A DNA stretch of 64,000 bases from Nematopogon swammerdamellus (lineage: Eukaryota > Arthropoda > Insecta > Lepidoptera > Adelidae): NCBI GenBank assembly GCA_946902875.1, contig OX336350.1:18714048-18778047 (forward strand), read 5' to 3'. How positions within the stretch are numbered: the first letter of the stretch is position 1; every line of letters starts with the position of its first letter. The notes beneath the pieces were generated by a model, which was given only the letters and a program-made list of their open reading frames with translations, was not told where the DNA came from and did no database searches. A program made the position numbers and the translations under genes. Positions 1 to 9,646 of this stretch are shown piece by piece.

Positions 1-19
1 GGTTTCTTCCTTATTTTTT

Positions 20-104
20 TACTTTTTGTTTTTTTTTAATTATTTTTTAGGATATAGGTTTTGTGTTAATTAATTTCAACGGGCTACCTATTACGGTTCA
101 AAAA
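20..104 (+). mobile_element. GTCY element, truncated fragment
   Basis: Reads TTTCAACGGGCTACC and TATTACGGTTCAA, the inner part of the GTCY element just before its microsatellite. It is cut off before the AGAC run and lies directly upstream of a second copy. No coding capacity is seen. Confidence 0.6.
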
Positions 105-127
105 TATCCCTTTAAACGTAGGACAGA

Positions 128-439
128 CACTCACGCCATCTATGGGGTGTTTTATGAAAAGCTTCATATTAATTCAAATTCATGATTAGTTAAAATGCTA
201 CATATTGTTTTCGGTAGATGGTGCGCATACACTTTTTAATTTCTTGTATGGGGACCCCGTGATTTTTTTACTTTTTTTTACGGTTCTTACACTTTTTGGT
301 TTGTTCTATGGGAACCCCCGTGAATTTTTTAATATTTATTATTTTTATTTATTATTATTTGTTGTTATATCGGCCATAATAAAATTTTAACGGGCTACTT
401 ATTACTGTTTAAGAGATACAGCCCTCAGAGCTCGGACAG

Positions 440-477
<38 letters not shown>

Positions 478-519
478 GGCGTAGATTTAATAATAGGGTC
501 CCTAACGTAACCCTAAAAA
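128..519 (+). mobile_element. GTCY element with (AGAC)n microsatellite
   Basis: Starts inside the family at ACTCACGCCATCTATGG, runs through GGTAGATGGTGCGC, the T-rich middle and ATTTTAACGGGCTACTTATT, then the (AGAC)n run at about 436-478 and a degenerate GGGTCCC...ACCCTAAAAA end. The 5' terminal hairpin is missing. The small ORF at 205-390 is a chance frame through it. I recall lepidopteran microsatellite-bearing elements of this kind being called MINE-1; that name is from memory. Confidence 0.75.
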
Positions 520-682
520 CCATGCATACATTGATGTATACCCTTCGGAAATTATATTGGCTGCGAAACAACGTACTCTATGAAAGTATTTGAATAATTT
601 CTTTCCCTTGGGAAAAATATTGCTCTCACAAAAATAATATATTATGTAAATCCTAACTGGGTCAAAGGGCTCATCTGTATCG
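520..682. other. Unassigned spacer
   Basis: AT-rich sequence between a GTCY element and a SINE-A. No ORF, known repeat motif or RNA signal is recognised. Confidence 0.5.
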
Positions 683-1801
683 GACCTTCCGTTCTTACTA
701 GTTGGTAGGGTTAACCCGTCCGGGTTGATACCACCGCACCGAGTGAAGGGTCGATCGAAGCGGCTACATAAATAGTTCGTGTTTTCCGTCCAGTTCAGTG
801 TAGCCGACATGAAATGAAGGGAAGCACTGACACGGCACCTAGTTCACCAAGGTGTTATGGGCTGGCATCACGGATGTAGTATAGCCCAGTCATTATATCC
901 AAAAAACCGACCCTACCCGTGAATAATTAGTTCTTGGATTTTTTTTTCGTAGGTCCCTCGGGGGGCTCACTGGGAGTGTAAATTCAAAAAGTAGACTGAA
1001 TCAGGAACCTGCGTATATTCGAAAAACGGTTTAAAAAAAAAACGGTTTTTCTTGAATAACTCGGCCATTTTTTATTTTACAGTAAGACCGTAAGGACAAA
1101 AATTGTAGGAAATTTGATTCTCTACGCGTCATCTCATCGCGCGTTTCAGGTTAGGTATATAAAGGACGCTATGACCGCCACTCCTTTTGTTCGCACAGCT
1201 GCCTATACCCAGTACCGCCAGCGTCTGGGGCACACTGGTGCAACAAGTCCCACTACCTGAAATGGGTAATTAATTAAGTTGTAATTAATTAATGAATAAT
1301 TAATTAATTAAGTTTAAATTCCAAAATATCGATTTTGGGGGAAAAAAGGTGGAAACCAAAACTGTTCAGAATTTGATTCTTTACAACTTTGTTTCTCTTC
1401 ATTCATGCCGTAGACCGTGGAACATAGGAGATAATGATAATATTTTGAATTTGTCGCTTTTTTTTCAAATTTAATTTCCAAAATATCGATCCTATAAGAA
1501 AAATTGTGACGACCAAACTTGTAGAGAATCAAATTTCCTACAATTTTTGTCCTTACGGTTTTACTGTAAAATCAAAAATGCCCGAGTTATTCAAGAAAAA
1601 CCGTTTTTTTTTTAAAACCGTTTTTCGAATATACGCAGGTTCCTGATTCAGTCTACTTTTTGAATTTACACTCCCAGTGAGCCCCCCGAGGGACCTACGA
1701 AAAAAAAATCCAAGAACTAATTATTCACGGGTCAAATCTATAATGACTGAACTAGTAGGCGATGTAGTCAACCGTGTCAGTTTCCGTGAAAAAAAAACCT
1801 T
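683..1801 (+). mobile_element. SINE-A, 5'-truncated and split by a foldback element
   Basis: The SINE-A body runs from the ACTAGTTGGTAGGG core to CATCACGGATGTAGTA at 881, resumes at 1755 with GTAGGCGATGTAGTC, and ends at the A-run near 1801. The tRNA/5S head is absent. The 873 bases between belong to a foldback element. The SINE-A consensus seen elsewhere in the window allows the split to be closed without gaps, with GTA present on both sides as a likely target duplication. Confidence 0.8.
882..1754. mobile_element. Foldback (long terminal inverted repeat) element inside SINE-A
   Basis: The ends are TAGCCCAGTCATTATA and, on the other strand, TAGTTCAGTCATTATA. Arms of about 230 bases (882-1126 and 1523-1754) are near-identical in inverted orientation, for example ACCCGTGAATAATTAGTTC and AGGTCCCTCGGGGGGCTCAC in both. 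The interior (1127-1522) is not inverted and contains TATATAAAGG near 1157 and two diverged copies of an AAATTCCAAAATATCGAT segment. A GTA target duplication (AGTA if one base is shared) suggests a 3-4 bp cut. No transposase ORF remains, so it is non-autonomous. The superfamily is undetermined. Confidence 0.75.
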
Positions 1802-2262
1802 ACCTTCTAACCCTTTCACAACTTTTATAAATCCGGAAACTTTTTAAAAGCTGCGTAAAAGAAAAACCTAGGAGTTTTTCAAATTATTTCTACTAAGCTT
1901 TTGGTGAATTTAATTAGTAAGTAGAGTCTGAAAAGTTCTAAATCAATATGTACAATGATTGTACAATATTAATCTTTCAAGAGGCAGATATTAAAAATAT
2001 ATTTTTATATCTACTTATTATAAAAGAGAACGTCTGTCTGTATGTATGTTTGAAGTAAACTCCGGAACCACTGAACTGATTTTGATACGGTTTGCACCAA
2101 TGGAAAAAGTCATTGGTGCAAACCGCTCCGTCCGTGGTGCAATGCCGCGTCTGCTTCGATTAGTATGCCCCCAGTTGGTGAGCACGCACCCAGTTCGCTA
2201 AATCAACTCTTCTCTGCTTATTTGGCGATAGTCGCGCGCGACATTGTCAATCTTTCAATTAA
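1802..2262. other. Unassigned AT-rich stretch with RTE-type tail motif and a perfect hairpin
   Basis: Mostly unrecognised. At about 2020-2090 it reads AAAAGAGAACGTCTGTCTG and CCACTGAACTGATTTTGATA, the style of an RTE-type LINE or SINE end, also seen near 44650 and 19090. At 2088-2102 and 2111-2125 a 15-bp stem (CGGTTTGCACCAATG) with an 8-base loop forms a perfect hairpin. Confidence 0.5.
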
Positions 2263-2263
2263 T

Positions 2264-2947
2264 CAATACTATACAACGCGTCCCAAAACTCAACGTCAAG
2301 CGGATACCAGGGAGTAGGCCTGTTTAATGATCTCGTGGCGTTCTGACCCATTCTCAGGACCTGAATTTTCAGCACAGTAAACATACAAAACCAGTATAGA
2401 ATACTTCTATTTGGATAAATCGTTCAAATAAACCGTTCCTTCCACTCTGCACTACCAAGCTGCACTACCAGTAGTGCTGTTTGGAATACAGTCACCGTAA
2501 TTAAAGTGGAAACCCGAAGACTACTTGGTAAGCTGGGAATGGGAATGGCTATAAAGTACCAGGGCAGCAGAAATGATAGGAGGTTTGAAAATTCCCACAA
2601 AGGAAGTTCACTTACTGTATCTGTGTTTTCTGGTAAGTGGGTCAGAACGCCCCTCAAAAATAAATGTAATTGGCTCGAAAGGCCACAATATTTTTTTTTG
2701 ACAGTGGGTCCTGAGAATGGGTCAGAACGCCTCGAGGTCAGTGCCAGTTTATGACTATCTCAAATCAAAACAAACGTGCAGTTCGCATAATAAAGTTTTA
2801 TGGCTTAGTGAAGGGAATAATCTCCCTTTTTCTTATCCTCCGATTTTTTTTTCTTATTTTTCCCTGGGTAGTCATAAACTGGCCTACTTCCTGGTTCCCG
2901 CTTGACATTGAGTTTTGGGACACGTTGTATACTATCAATATCATCAA
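2264..2947. mobile_element. Foldback element with TATACAACGYGTCCCAAAAC ends
   Basis: The left end CTATACAACGCGTCCC and right end GGGACACGTTGTATA are inverted copies, followed inwards by matching CCAGGGAGTAGGCC / GGCCTACTTCCTGG and by GGCGTTCTGACCCATTCTC (2337) against GAGAATGGGTCAGAACGCC (2732). The right arm is broken by about 120 bases near 2756-2872. The two ends carry TA next to the inverted repeat, consistent with a Tc1/mariner-like TA insertion, but this is inference. Short ORFs at 2424-2957 are chance frames. Confidence 0.7.
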
Positions 2948-2950
2948 TCA

Positions 2951-3286
2951 ACACTAATAATAAATCTGTAAGGGATGGCCATGGAGTAAGTTACTTTGTT
3001 TTATGTGATATTGCGTTTGTAGACTATGTATGATACTAAAACTAAATCCAAGATTTTTAGAAATCTTTTCTGTATGTATGTATGTATATATGTTCTTCCA
3101 TAACTCTTAAACCGATCATCCGAATTCGATGAAACTTAGTACAAGCACATTTAGCTATACGGGCGGGACACGGGATAGGCTAAATTCAGTTCCGGTTACA
3201 CTAAGATGTGGCTCTCATACAAACCGAATTGTTCCGCGCGCTGAAATACGAATTTTACGCGAGAGAAACCTCGGGCAAAGCTAGTT
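2951..3286 (+). mobile_element. AGCTAGT element
   Basis: Begins ACTAATAATAAATCTG, continues GGATGGCCATGGAG, ATGATACTAAAACTAAAT, CCATAACTCTTAAACCGATC, GATGTGGCTCTCATAC and TGTTCCGCGCGC, and ends GGGCAAAGCTAGT. Non-coding. The same motif order recurs at 9410-9640, 9647-10658, 41757-42195, 50100-50430 and 57239-57937. The AAAGCTAGT end resembles tails of RTE-type retroelements in insects; its class is not settled. Confidence 0.75.
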
Positions 3287-3516
3287 TATAAATAAAACAC
3301 TAACAATTTGTAAACGTAGGGAAAGCGAAAGCCGCTAATAAAATTCGGATTTTTGGAATACTTTTTTTTTATTGGTGAATTTTATTTATTACCCTCGTTA
3401 ATTACATTAATTAAACTTGTAACTAAAGCAAAACTAATTGCAATCATTTCTAAGAAAAGAAAAAGTTATTTAAGTTCCGTGCCCAGCGACGCTTATAAAA
3501 TCAGGTGTCTCTCCGT

Positions 3517-3562
3517 CGTCCGTCCGTCCGTCCGTCTGTCTGTCTGTCTGTCTGTCTATCTG
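3517..3562 (+). repeat. (GTCC/GTCT)n microsatellite
   Basis: GTCCGTCC repeats pass into GTCTGTCT repeats. The run stands next to GGTGTCTCTCCG and TCACACGTG, which suggests it is a relic of a GTCY-type element. It lies directly before the 3' end of a SINE-B. Confidence 0.85.
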
Positions 3563-3576
3563 TCACACGTGCTGTC

Positions 3577-3976
3577 TTTTTTTATGTAATGCTATATGAT
3601 ATGGGTGGCTGAGTCAGAGGGGCCAAAGCACATGCTCCGACCAGCCAATATCACCTCCGAGAAGGTAGGTGCCATACCGGAGACTTCCCTGGATTGCTGG
3701 CTATGCTGGACTAGAGGAGAACACAGCCGAGGCTATGCGGCCATCTTACATCTAGTACGGTGGTACCAATGCAGTCGGCTACAATTTGAGCCTACCACCT
3801 ACATAGTAAGGGGCAAGGGAAGGGACCTACAGTTTTACACCGGTTCCGAACGGTGAAGCAGCAGGTGTACACGTAAATTATATCGTCAGAAAAAACTCAT
3901 TGGTACACGCCGACCGGATTCGAACCACCGACCTCGCATGAGAAGCCGATGCCCAAACCACTCGGCCACCCGTGTC
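3577..3976 (-). mobile_element. SINE-B, near full length with tRNA-derived head
   Basis: Read on the minus strand it starts GGGTGGCCGAGTGGTTTGGG (Pol III A box, TGGCCGAGTGG) and has the B box GGTTCGAATCC 40-50 bases on. It then passes a spacer, the core TGTAGGTCCCTTCCCTTG...ACTAGGTGGTAGG shared with SINE-A, TGGTACCACCGTACT, CTGGATTG-type sequence and a tail ending in ACATAAAA. The anticodon arm is degenerate, so this is a tRNA-derived SINE head, not a tRNA gene. The ORF at 3596-3856 is a frame through its body. Confidence 0.85.
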
Positions 3977-4608
3977 GCTTCGATCACGCTGTCTGAGGTG
4001 ATTTCTCAAGAATTTAAAGCTCAAAAATCTAAAAATATCCAAATATTGGTAATAAAATAGTTTATTTAGTCCTTACGGCATGAAAAAGTATTTTTAAGAT
4101 TATATCTTGTGGAATGACTGCAGAAAGAAAATGGCTACGGAACCCTGTGTGTTTGATCAACGCTCACAGTTAATAATAACTGTAAAATTAAACTAACCAA
4201 CCTAATAAAATTTTAACTATGCCCTTAGAAACAAAAAAAAATCAGACCTAATTTTATTATTTTTTTTATTCGAATGAAATGAAAGCAGCAGGAGGGGGGA
4301 GGGACTTCTTAAGATTTTTTTTTATCAAGAATAGAGAAACTTGGCCTTAATTGATTGAAATAAATGGTGACATCAGTTGAAATGCGATCGAGGAAATTTC
4401 ATTATTCTAAATTTTCCAAGTTCGGAGAAAAACCTTGTTCCAAGGAACGAATTTTCTGGAAAGTTTGAAATACTTTTACATTAAGATAAGCAGTAAATAG
4501 TACATCTGAAGATAGAAAAGTAAAATTTAATACTCTATTCATCATCTAACAAACTAAAAGATAGTATCTATTACAATTTGTTGCGAATAATGTGAGTACA
4601 AAAAAAAA
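3977..4608. other. Unassigned AT-rich stretch
   Basis: Poly-A and poly-T rich. No coding frame, terminal repeat or RNA motif is recognised. Confidence 0.5.
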
Positions 4609-4682
4609 AAACTGGCCAAGTGCGAGTGGGATTCGCGTACCGAGGGTTCCGTATCACCACGTAATTGGCCGGTTTTTATTAA
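4609..4682 (+). mobile_element. GTCY element, 5' terminal fragment
   Basis: CTGGCCAAGTGCGAGTGG...CGTACCGAGGGTTCCGTATC is the terminal hairpin region of the GTCY element. It stops after about 70 bases at a TTGGCCGG sequence, so only the end is present. Confidence 0.6.
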
Positions 4683-4902
4683 TTTTTTTTTACCTTAGAG
4701 TTTGCACTACTTATATGTATAATCACACTAAGTTTCTTCCTCTTCGATTACATCAGTCAGTATGCATCGATCCACACGGAGTGCTGTTGAAAGACTATCT
4801 TTCTCAAATCCTAAACCTCATCTCATTCTTCTGTGTCCCTAGTTTCTGAGTTGAACACATTTTGTATTGTGTTTAGTTTTATTTTACGTTTTACTTCTAT
4901 GC
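4683..4902. other. Unassigned spacer
   Basis: T-rich sequence with no recognised feature between a GTCY fragment and a LINE fossil. Confidence 0.5.
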
Positions 4903-5935
4903 ATGTATTTGGTTTTCGGATTTACGGAGATCGAAAAAGATCAGGTTGTAAGTGAGTTCAATGCTAAAATTCCTTCTATATAAATGTTATCAAGGGAAAA
5001 CTTATTCTTAATCGGAGCGCCACTGACCGATGAGTCGATCCCGCCGCTCATTAAAGATAAGAAGGACAAACTCGAACTATTCTCTGGTCGTCTAAATTGT
5101 ATCAGCAAACATGTCGCCCTATTTCTGCTCCGCCATTGTTTCTGTATCCCAAGACTCACATAATTCCTTCAATGTAGCCTTGTGTGGAGGCACGAAGAGA
5201 GTATACGGGCTATGGACGATACTATTAAAAGCTGTATGCGACAAATTTTAAATGTGAGTCTAGAATCACCATCTTGGAGGCAGGCCACCCTTCCAGTAAA
5301 TACGGAGGAATCGGCATTTGTATGGTCGAGGATATCGCCCTTCCAGCGTTCCTGGGCTCCGCTCATAGCGGACTTGACCTCACTTGGACAGTTTGAGGTC
5401 AGTCACTTAAGTGGTGTCACGGATCGTTGGAAGGCGCAATGTCCCGGAGAGAGTCACCCTAAATCCCCTGGATCACAGGGAGGCTGGGATCTGCCAAGGA
5501 TCAAAATCATCCATACTGAAATGATTAAAGAATCATCGGGAACCGATCGCGCCCGGGTCCTGGCATCTTCGGAGAGAGAAGCAGGGACTTGGTTGCACGC
5601 GTACCCCTCCCCTCATATGGGAACACTTTTAGATAACCACACAGTGAGAATCTCCGTTGCACTCCCAGTGGTTGCGAAGGTGTGCCAACCACACGTCTGT
5701 GTTTGCGGTACTGACGTCGACCCGTTCAGCAACCATGGACTAGTATGCCAGCGTAGTGCCGGTCGTCGGTCTCGATATAAACATAAATCTGCTTATAAAG
5801 AGGGCCCTAGCCACAGCGGAGTCTGCTGGAACCACCAGGCCTATGTCGGGACGACGGAAAGAGCCCTGACGGCATTAGTGGGCGCGACGTTTGCTGACAC
5901 CTTCGCACCTACCCACATCGTTACTAGCCAATCGT
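4903..5935 (+). pseudogene. LINE-type retrotransposon ORF fossil (thumb to Zn knuckle and RLE-like region)
   Basis: One frame (phase of base 5002) reads FLIGAPLTDESIPPLIKD, then HVALFLLRHCFCIPRLT, a TAA at 5161-5163, and continues open from 5164. Downstream come WRQATLPV, PSPHMGTLLDN, and a CCHC-type knuckle (CQPHVCVCG...HGLVC) near 5686-5750. I recognise this order as the C-terminal part of a non-LTR retrotransposon polyprotein whose next segment is a KRPDG...WDAT motif of restriction-like-endonuclease style. Here that segment is frameshifted: IKRALATA appears in a second frame, and ATFADTFAPTHI returns in the first. The 276-residue ORF from 5182 is therefore a fossil, not a host gene. The missing 3' part of the same family is at 32815-33350 and 26294-26538. 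Confidence 0.7.
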
Positions 5936-6494
5936 CATTTAGCACAGCATCTTGTCCTCATATGAAAACATTGTATTTTGTTGTGTTTTATACCCCGTTG
6001 GACCGGGTATAAACAAAAAGACCCGTGATGTAAAATTCATAGAATTCCCACGGAAAGTACCTGCCTGTAAATTGTCTTTTCCATGTTACTCGTACGCACA
6101 AGGTGCTGATATTATGCAAGGGTAATGACCTTGTGGTCATAAAAACCGCAAAATTAAACCAGCGAAACCCGACCACGCAAAGGAGGAAAAACTGCTTATA
6201 AAACAGGTAAATAAGGAAATAGTTCATACATTTGAGAAGTTTAATTATTTTTTTCTTTGCCGCGTCTCATCTCTTTTCACCAGCGTGGCGTGGCATGAAA
6301 CATAAGAAAGAAATAAGAAATATTAATTTTTCACTTGAGTGTTACTATAAAAATACACATTGAAAACATTACATTATAACTGTACCTAAAAATTTTTTTT
6401 TAAATGCACTGAACATTTCTGTAAGATCTCTGAAAATCTAATTAATATAAGGATACACTATAGCGAACGAGAAAATAAAAACTTTATTATTAAT
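5936..6494. other. Unassigned spacer
   Basis: No repeat family or ORF of interest is recognised. The frames that run on from the LINE fossil to 6012 do not match its family. Confidence 0.45.
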
Positions 6495-6656
6495 TAATGC
6501 AAGCTTGATCCCCTTTAGTAAGCTGTACGTACATCCTTTTTAGTAGCCCTTTTAGTATGCTGGGTAGGCTGATGGAAAATGCCACAGGCATTAAGTGCTA
6601 CCTTCTGTACGACTTTATGTGCAATAAACGTTTTTTGATTTGATTTGATTTGATTT
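6495..6656 (+). mobile_element. LINE 3' end with (GATTT)n tail
   Basis: Contains TGCTGGGTAGGCTGATGG, GCCACAGGCATTAAGTGC, a polyadenylation-like GCAATAAACG and a TTGATTTGATTTGATTT tail. This is the usual look of a 5'-truncated non-LTR retrotransposon end. No coding part remains. A GTCY element follows immediately. Confidence 0.55.
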
Positions 6657-6967
6657 TTGGGGTTCCGTATCCGGTACGGGACCCTACGCCGTCTGTCTGT
6701 CTGTCTGCCTGAGGGCTGTATAACAACAAATAATAAAAATAAGAATAAGTTGAAAATTCACGGGGTTCCCATAGAAGAAAATAATAAAAGGTGTATGCCC
6801 GCGCGACATCTACCAAAAATAGTATGAAGCATTCTAACTAATCATGAATTTTAACTAATATGAAGCATTTCATAAACACGCCACAGATGGCGTGAGTGGT
6901 GATGACTATGACATGGCGATACGGAACCCTCGGTGCGCGAGTTCGACTCGCACTTGACCGGTTTTTC
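6657..6967 (-). mobile_element. GTCY element, internally shortened
   Basis: On the plus strand it begins GGGTTCCGTATCCGGTACGG, has (GTCT)n with GAGGGCTGTAT, ACAACAAATAATAAAAA, and ends CGGAACCCTCGGTGCGCGAG and TCGACTCGCACTTGACCGG. The piece with TTTCAACGGG between microsatellite and ACAACAAATAA is deleted relative to other copies. Confidence 0.8.
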
Positions 6968-7543
6968 AAGCTTCAACCGCCGGGTTCGACGTCACACACC
7001 AAGGGACTCCAAGGCAAAGCCCAGAAAGAGGAAAGGGAATGAGCCAGCATCGTTCGTGTACGGAGAGAGAAGCGTGGGTGGGCTATTATTGTATGTAGGT
7101 ACTTAATTACATTATTTCTACTGGATTGTTACGCAGTACGACATAAAATGTTTAGTAAAAATAATATTGAAATATTCGAAATTTATGAACTCGACCGTTA
7201 CGACTCGACATAAAAAAAGGTAAGAACAAAAAATTATTTTCCCTGATGTTGTAATATTCAATAGAATCCGAAAATATTTTGATATTAGAAAAGATCGTAA
7301 AAACATTTTTTTTTTTCATATTTTCAACAGACGATAGACCGGCGTATACTTTGTTTATGACCGAAAAGAATAACTTTCGGATGAACACGACACCTACCAT
7401 CATCCAGGAGATCGTCACACACGCTCTGATTTGAATTCCGACTTTTATCATTACACAATCCGGCACAATGACGTTATTTGGTTTTTTAATTTTATTTTTG
7501 TTATTTGGGTCAAGGAAACAGGCAGTTGGTACTTAAAAGATAA
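6968..7543. other. Unassigned spacer
   Basis: No known repeat is recognised. Short frames (7118-7466, 7431-7622) have no recognisable domains. Confidence 0.45.
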
Positions 7544-7883
7544 AAAAACCTGCCAAGTGCGAGTCGAACTCGCGCACCGAGGGTTCCGTATCGCCATGTC
7601 ATGGTCAGCGCCACTCACGTAAGACTCACGCCATCTATGGCGTGTTTATGAAATGCTCATATTAGTTAAAATTAATGATTAGTTAAAATGCTTCATAGTA
7701 TTTTCGATAGATGTCGTGGCGCGCATAAACTTTTTAGTTTCTTCTATGGGAACCCCCTGAATTTTTTACTTTTTTTATTTTTATTATTTGTTGTTATATC
7801 GGCAATAATACCACATATTCTGTGAAAATTTCAACGGGCTACCTATTACGGTTCAAGAGATACAGCTCTCAGACAGACGGACG

Positions 7884-7947
<64 letters not shown>

Positions 7948-8007
7948 GCCAGACTTAGTAATAGGCTTAGTAATAGGGTCCCGTACCGGATACGGAACCC
8001 TAAAAAC
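7544..8007 (+). mobile_element. GTCY element, full length
   Basis: Complete copy: CCTGCCAAGTGCGAG with a hairpin (GCGAGTCGAACTCGC), CACGCCATCTATGGCG, GGTAGATG-like middle, TGTTGTTATATCGGC, TTTCAACGGGCTACC, CAAGAGATACAGC, an (AGAC)n run of about 80 bases at 7873-7948, and GGGTCCCGTACCGG to TACGGAACCC. It can serve as the reference copy of the family in this window. Confidence 0.85.
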
Positions 8008-8059
8008 AACAATTACAAAAAAAATTGGTTGTCCGTAAAGTCGTTTTACGGACGATAGT

Positions 8060-8362
8060 TTTACGTGATAACGTCATAAAGTGGTAAGACTACTGGGAAT
8101 ATTCTAAATTTGAAATCTTTTCCGACCGGCCAGATGCGCTTAATATATTATGGTACGAGTAACCTCCTTTTAATTTCTGCTGCCCTGGTACTTTAGAACC
8201 AGAGAGATAAATGTGTACAAGCCGACGCTTGGGCCGATTGTGCCTCTCTATCGCTTGTTACGCGCTCTCACTTGCACACACAGGATCAGATGGAACGTGA
8301 CAATTTTTCGTGCGTGCAGCCGGTGTTCATCAATTTATAAGACGTGACGTTATCACGTCAAA
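8060..8362. mobile_element. MITE-like sequence with ACGTGATAACGTCA ends
   Basis: TTACGTGATAACGTCATAAA at the left matches TTTATAAGACGTGACGTTATCACGTCA at the right in inverted orientation, allowing a short insertion. The interior (about 270 bases) includes CCTGGTACTTTAG, which occurs inverted near 2555. No ORF. Boundaries are approximate and no target duplication was established. Confidence 0.45.
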
Positions 8363-8564
8363 AATTGGTACATACACATCCAGCAGCGCTCTCTACAAGA
8401 CAATTAATAGGGAGACTACTTAATATTTATAGGGGGTTTTCTGGAAACTGATTTAGTTGAACCGCTAAATCCGCCATGTCAGCTGATTACCATGCCAGTG
8501 ATTGATTACAGTGCCATGCCGCGTGTACTGAACTAACTGGGCGTAAAACTATTATTTTTCGACC

Positions 8565-8648
8565 GCCGCCATTCATTCGATGCGGTTGTACCAATTCAGA
8601 CGGATATAACCCAAGCACCTAGTACGCTATAGTTTTACATGAATCCCA
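8565..8648 (-). mobile_element. SINE-A fragment, inverted upstream of a full copy
   Basis: Reads GACCGCCGCCATTCATTCGATGC, GTTGTACCAATTC, CACCTAGTA and AGTTTTACATGAATCC, a diverged minus-strand piece covering the SINE-A core back to the B box. It stands head-to-head with the complete SINE-A that starts 33 bases on. Confidence 0.65.
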
Positions 8649-8680
8649 ACGACGGAGCAACTTGATTTCATGAAATTATC

Positions 8681-9053
8681 AGCCTCGGTAGCTCAGTGGT
8701 ACAGACGGTCGACTGTTCTTAAGCAACGCTGAGCGCGGTCAGTAAATGGATGGGTGACCGCTCTACTGTTGGAGGCTGACCGTGGTTCAGATTCCACGTA
8801 AAACAGTAGGTCCCTTCCCTTGTTACCTTACTAGGTGGTAGGGTTTATCCCGGCCGGGTTGGTACCGCCGCACTGAGCGAAACGTCGGTCGAAACGGCTA
8901 TGTAAGTAGTTTGTGTTTTCCGTTCAGGTCAGTGTAGCCGACATGAAATGAATGAAGCACTGACATGGCACCTAGTCCACCCGCTGTTATGGGCTGACGT
9001 CACGGATGTTCTAGGTGATGTAGCCAACCGTGTCAGTTTCCATAAAAAAAAAA
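8681..9053 (+). mobile_element. SINE-A, full length with chimeric tRNA/5S head
   Basis: The head starts AGCCTCGG, then the tRNA A box TAGCTCAGTGG (8689-8699). A 5S-rRNA-like block follows (8719-8762: TTAAGCAACGC, GAGCGCGGTCAGTA, GGATGGGTGACCGC, the 5S internal control region) and then a tRNA-type B box GGTTCAGATTCC (8784-8795). Next come the core GTAGGTCCCTTCCC...TACTAGGTGGTAGGG, GGTACCGCCGCACTG, TGTTTTCCGTTCAG and a tail ending GTCAGTTTCCATAAAA. Short retroposons carrying both tRNA and 5S promoter parts are known; I recall similar elements in noctuid moths, unverified. Confidence 0.9.
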
Positions 9054-9409
9054 TCATTTATCACCCACGAGAATATAAAGAAAACAATAAACAAAGAAAT
9101 ATTAGAAATAGAACAAAATCGAAATCGGCACAATTTAAAAATCCGATCCGATCCGACCAGCGCAGCGGATCCGACCTGCCAGTGTAGATTCGCCCTTATG
9201 CCTCTGTTTACGACGCCCCGTGTCTATTATATCCGCGCCCCGATACTCCGTTTTGAATTGAGTCTCTTTTACGAGTTAGTACATCGCGCCTCGCAGGGGA
9301 TGCAAAACGATGAGCTGCCAGCCAGCAGTGGCAGTGACGATGTTATTTTCGGGCAAAACAAATGTCATTCATCGTTTCCAATCCAATTGCTATAGCATTT
9401 TATTTGCTT
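9054..9409. other. Unassigned stretch
   Basis: A frame of 121 codons (9030-9395) begins inside the SINE tail and has no recognisable domain, so it is not called as a gene. Sequence near 9200-9330 is richer in GC than its surroundings. Confidence 0.4.
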
Positions 9410-9640
9410 ACTAGCTTTTTCCCGCGGCTTTGCTCGCGTGAAATTCGCATTCAAAAAGAAGAAAGTAAGTAAGCCTGCTACCGTACCTTTATTTCAGCGC
9501 GCGGAACAATTCGATTTGTATGAGAGCCACATCTTATACTGAAGTTTCATCTAATTCGGATGATCGGTTTAAAGAGGAGATATATATAGAAAATATTTCT
9601 AAAAATAGTGATATTTACTTTTAGTATCATGCATAGAGAA
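9410..9640 (-). mobile_element. AGCTAGT element, inverted partial copy
   Basis: Begins ACTAGCTTTTTCCCGCGG and passes GCGCGCGGAACAATTCG, GTATGAGAGCCACATC, GATGATCGGTTTAA and TTTTAGTATCATGCATAG. It lies 5'-end to 5'-end with the plus-strand copy that starts at 9647, so the two form an inverted pair. Confidence 0.7.
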
Positions 9641-9646
9641 CACAAT

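Noticed and set aside
3905..3976. Stand-alone tRNA gene on the minus strand
   Set aside because: A and B boxes are present, but the anticodon arm does not pair and the sequence continues into a SINE-B body.
5182..6012. 276-codon ORF, the longest in the window, as a host gene
   Set aside because: Its sequence is that of a retrotransposon C-terminal region, the homology starts upstream across a stop codon, and its last 80 codons are partly out of frame.
7873..7948. Possible CRISPR-like array
   Set aside because: It is an (AGAC)n microsatellite with no spacers; all similar runs in the window are the same kind.
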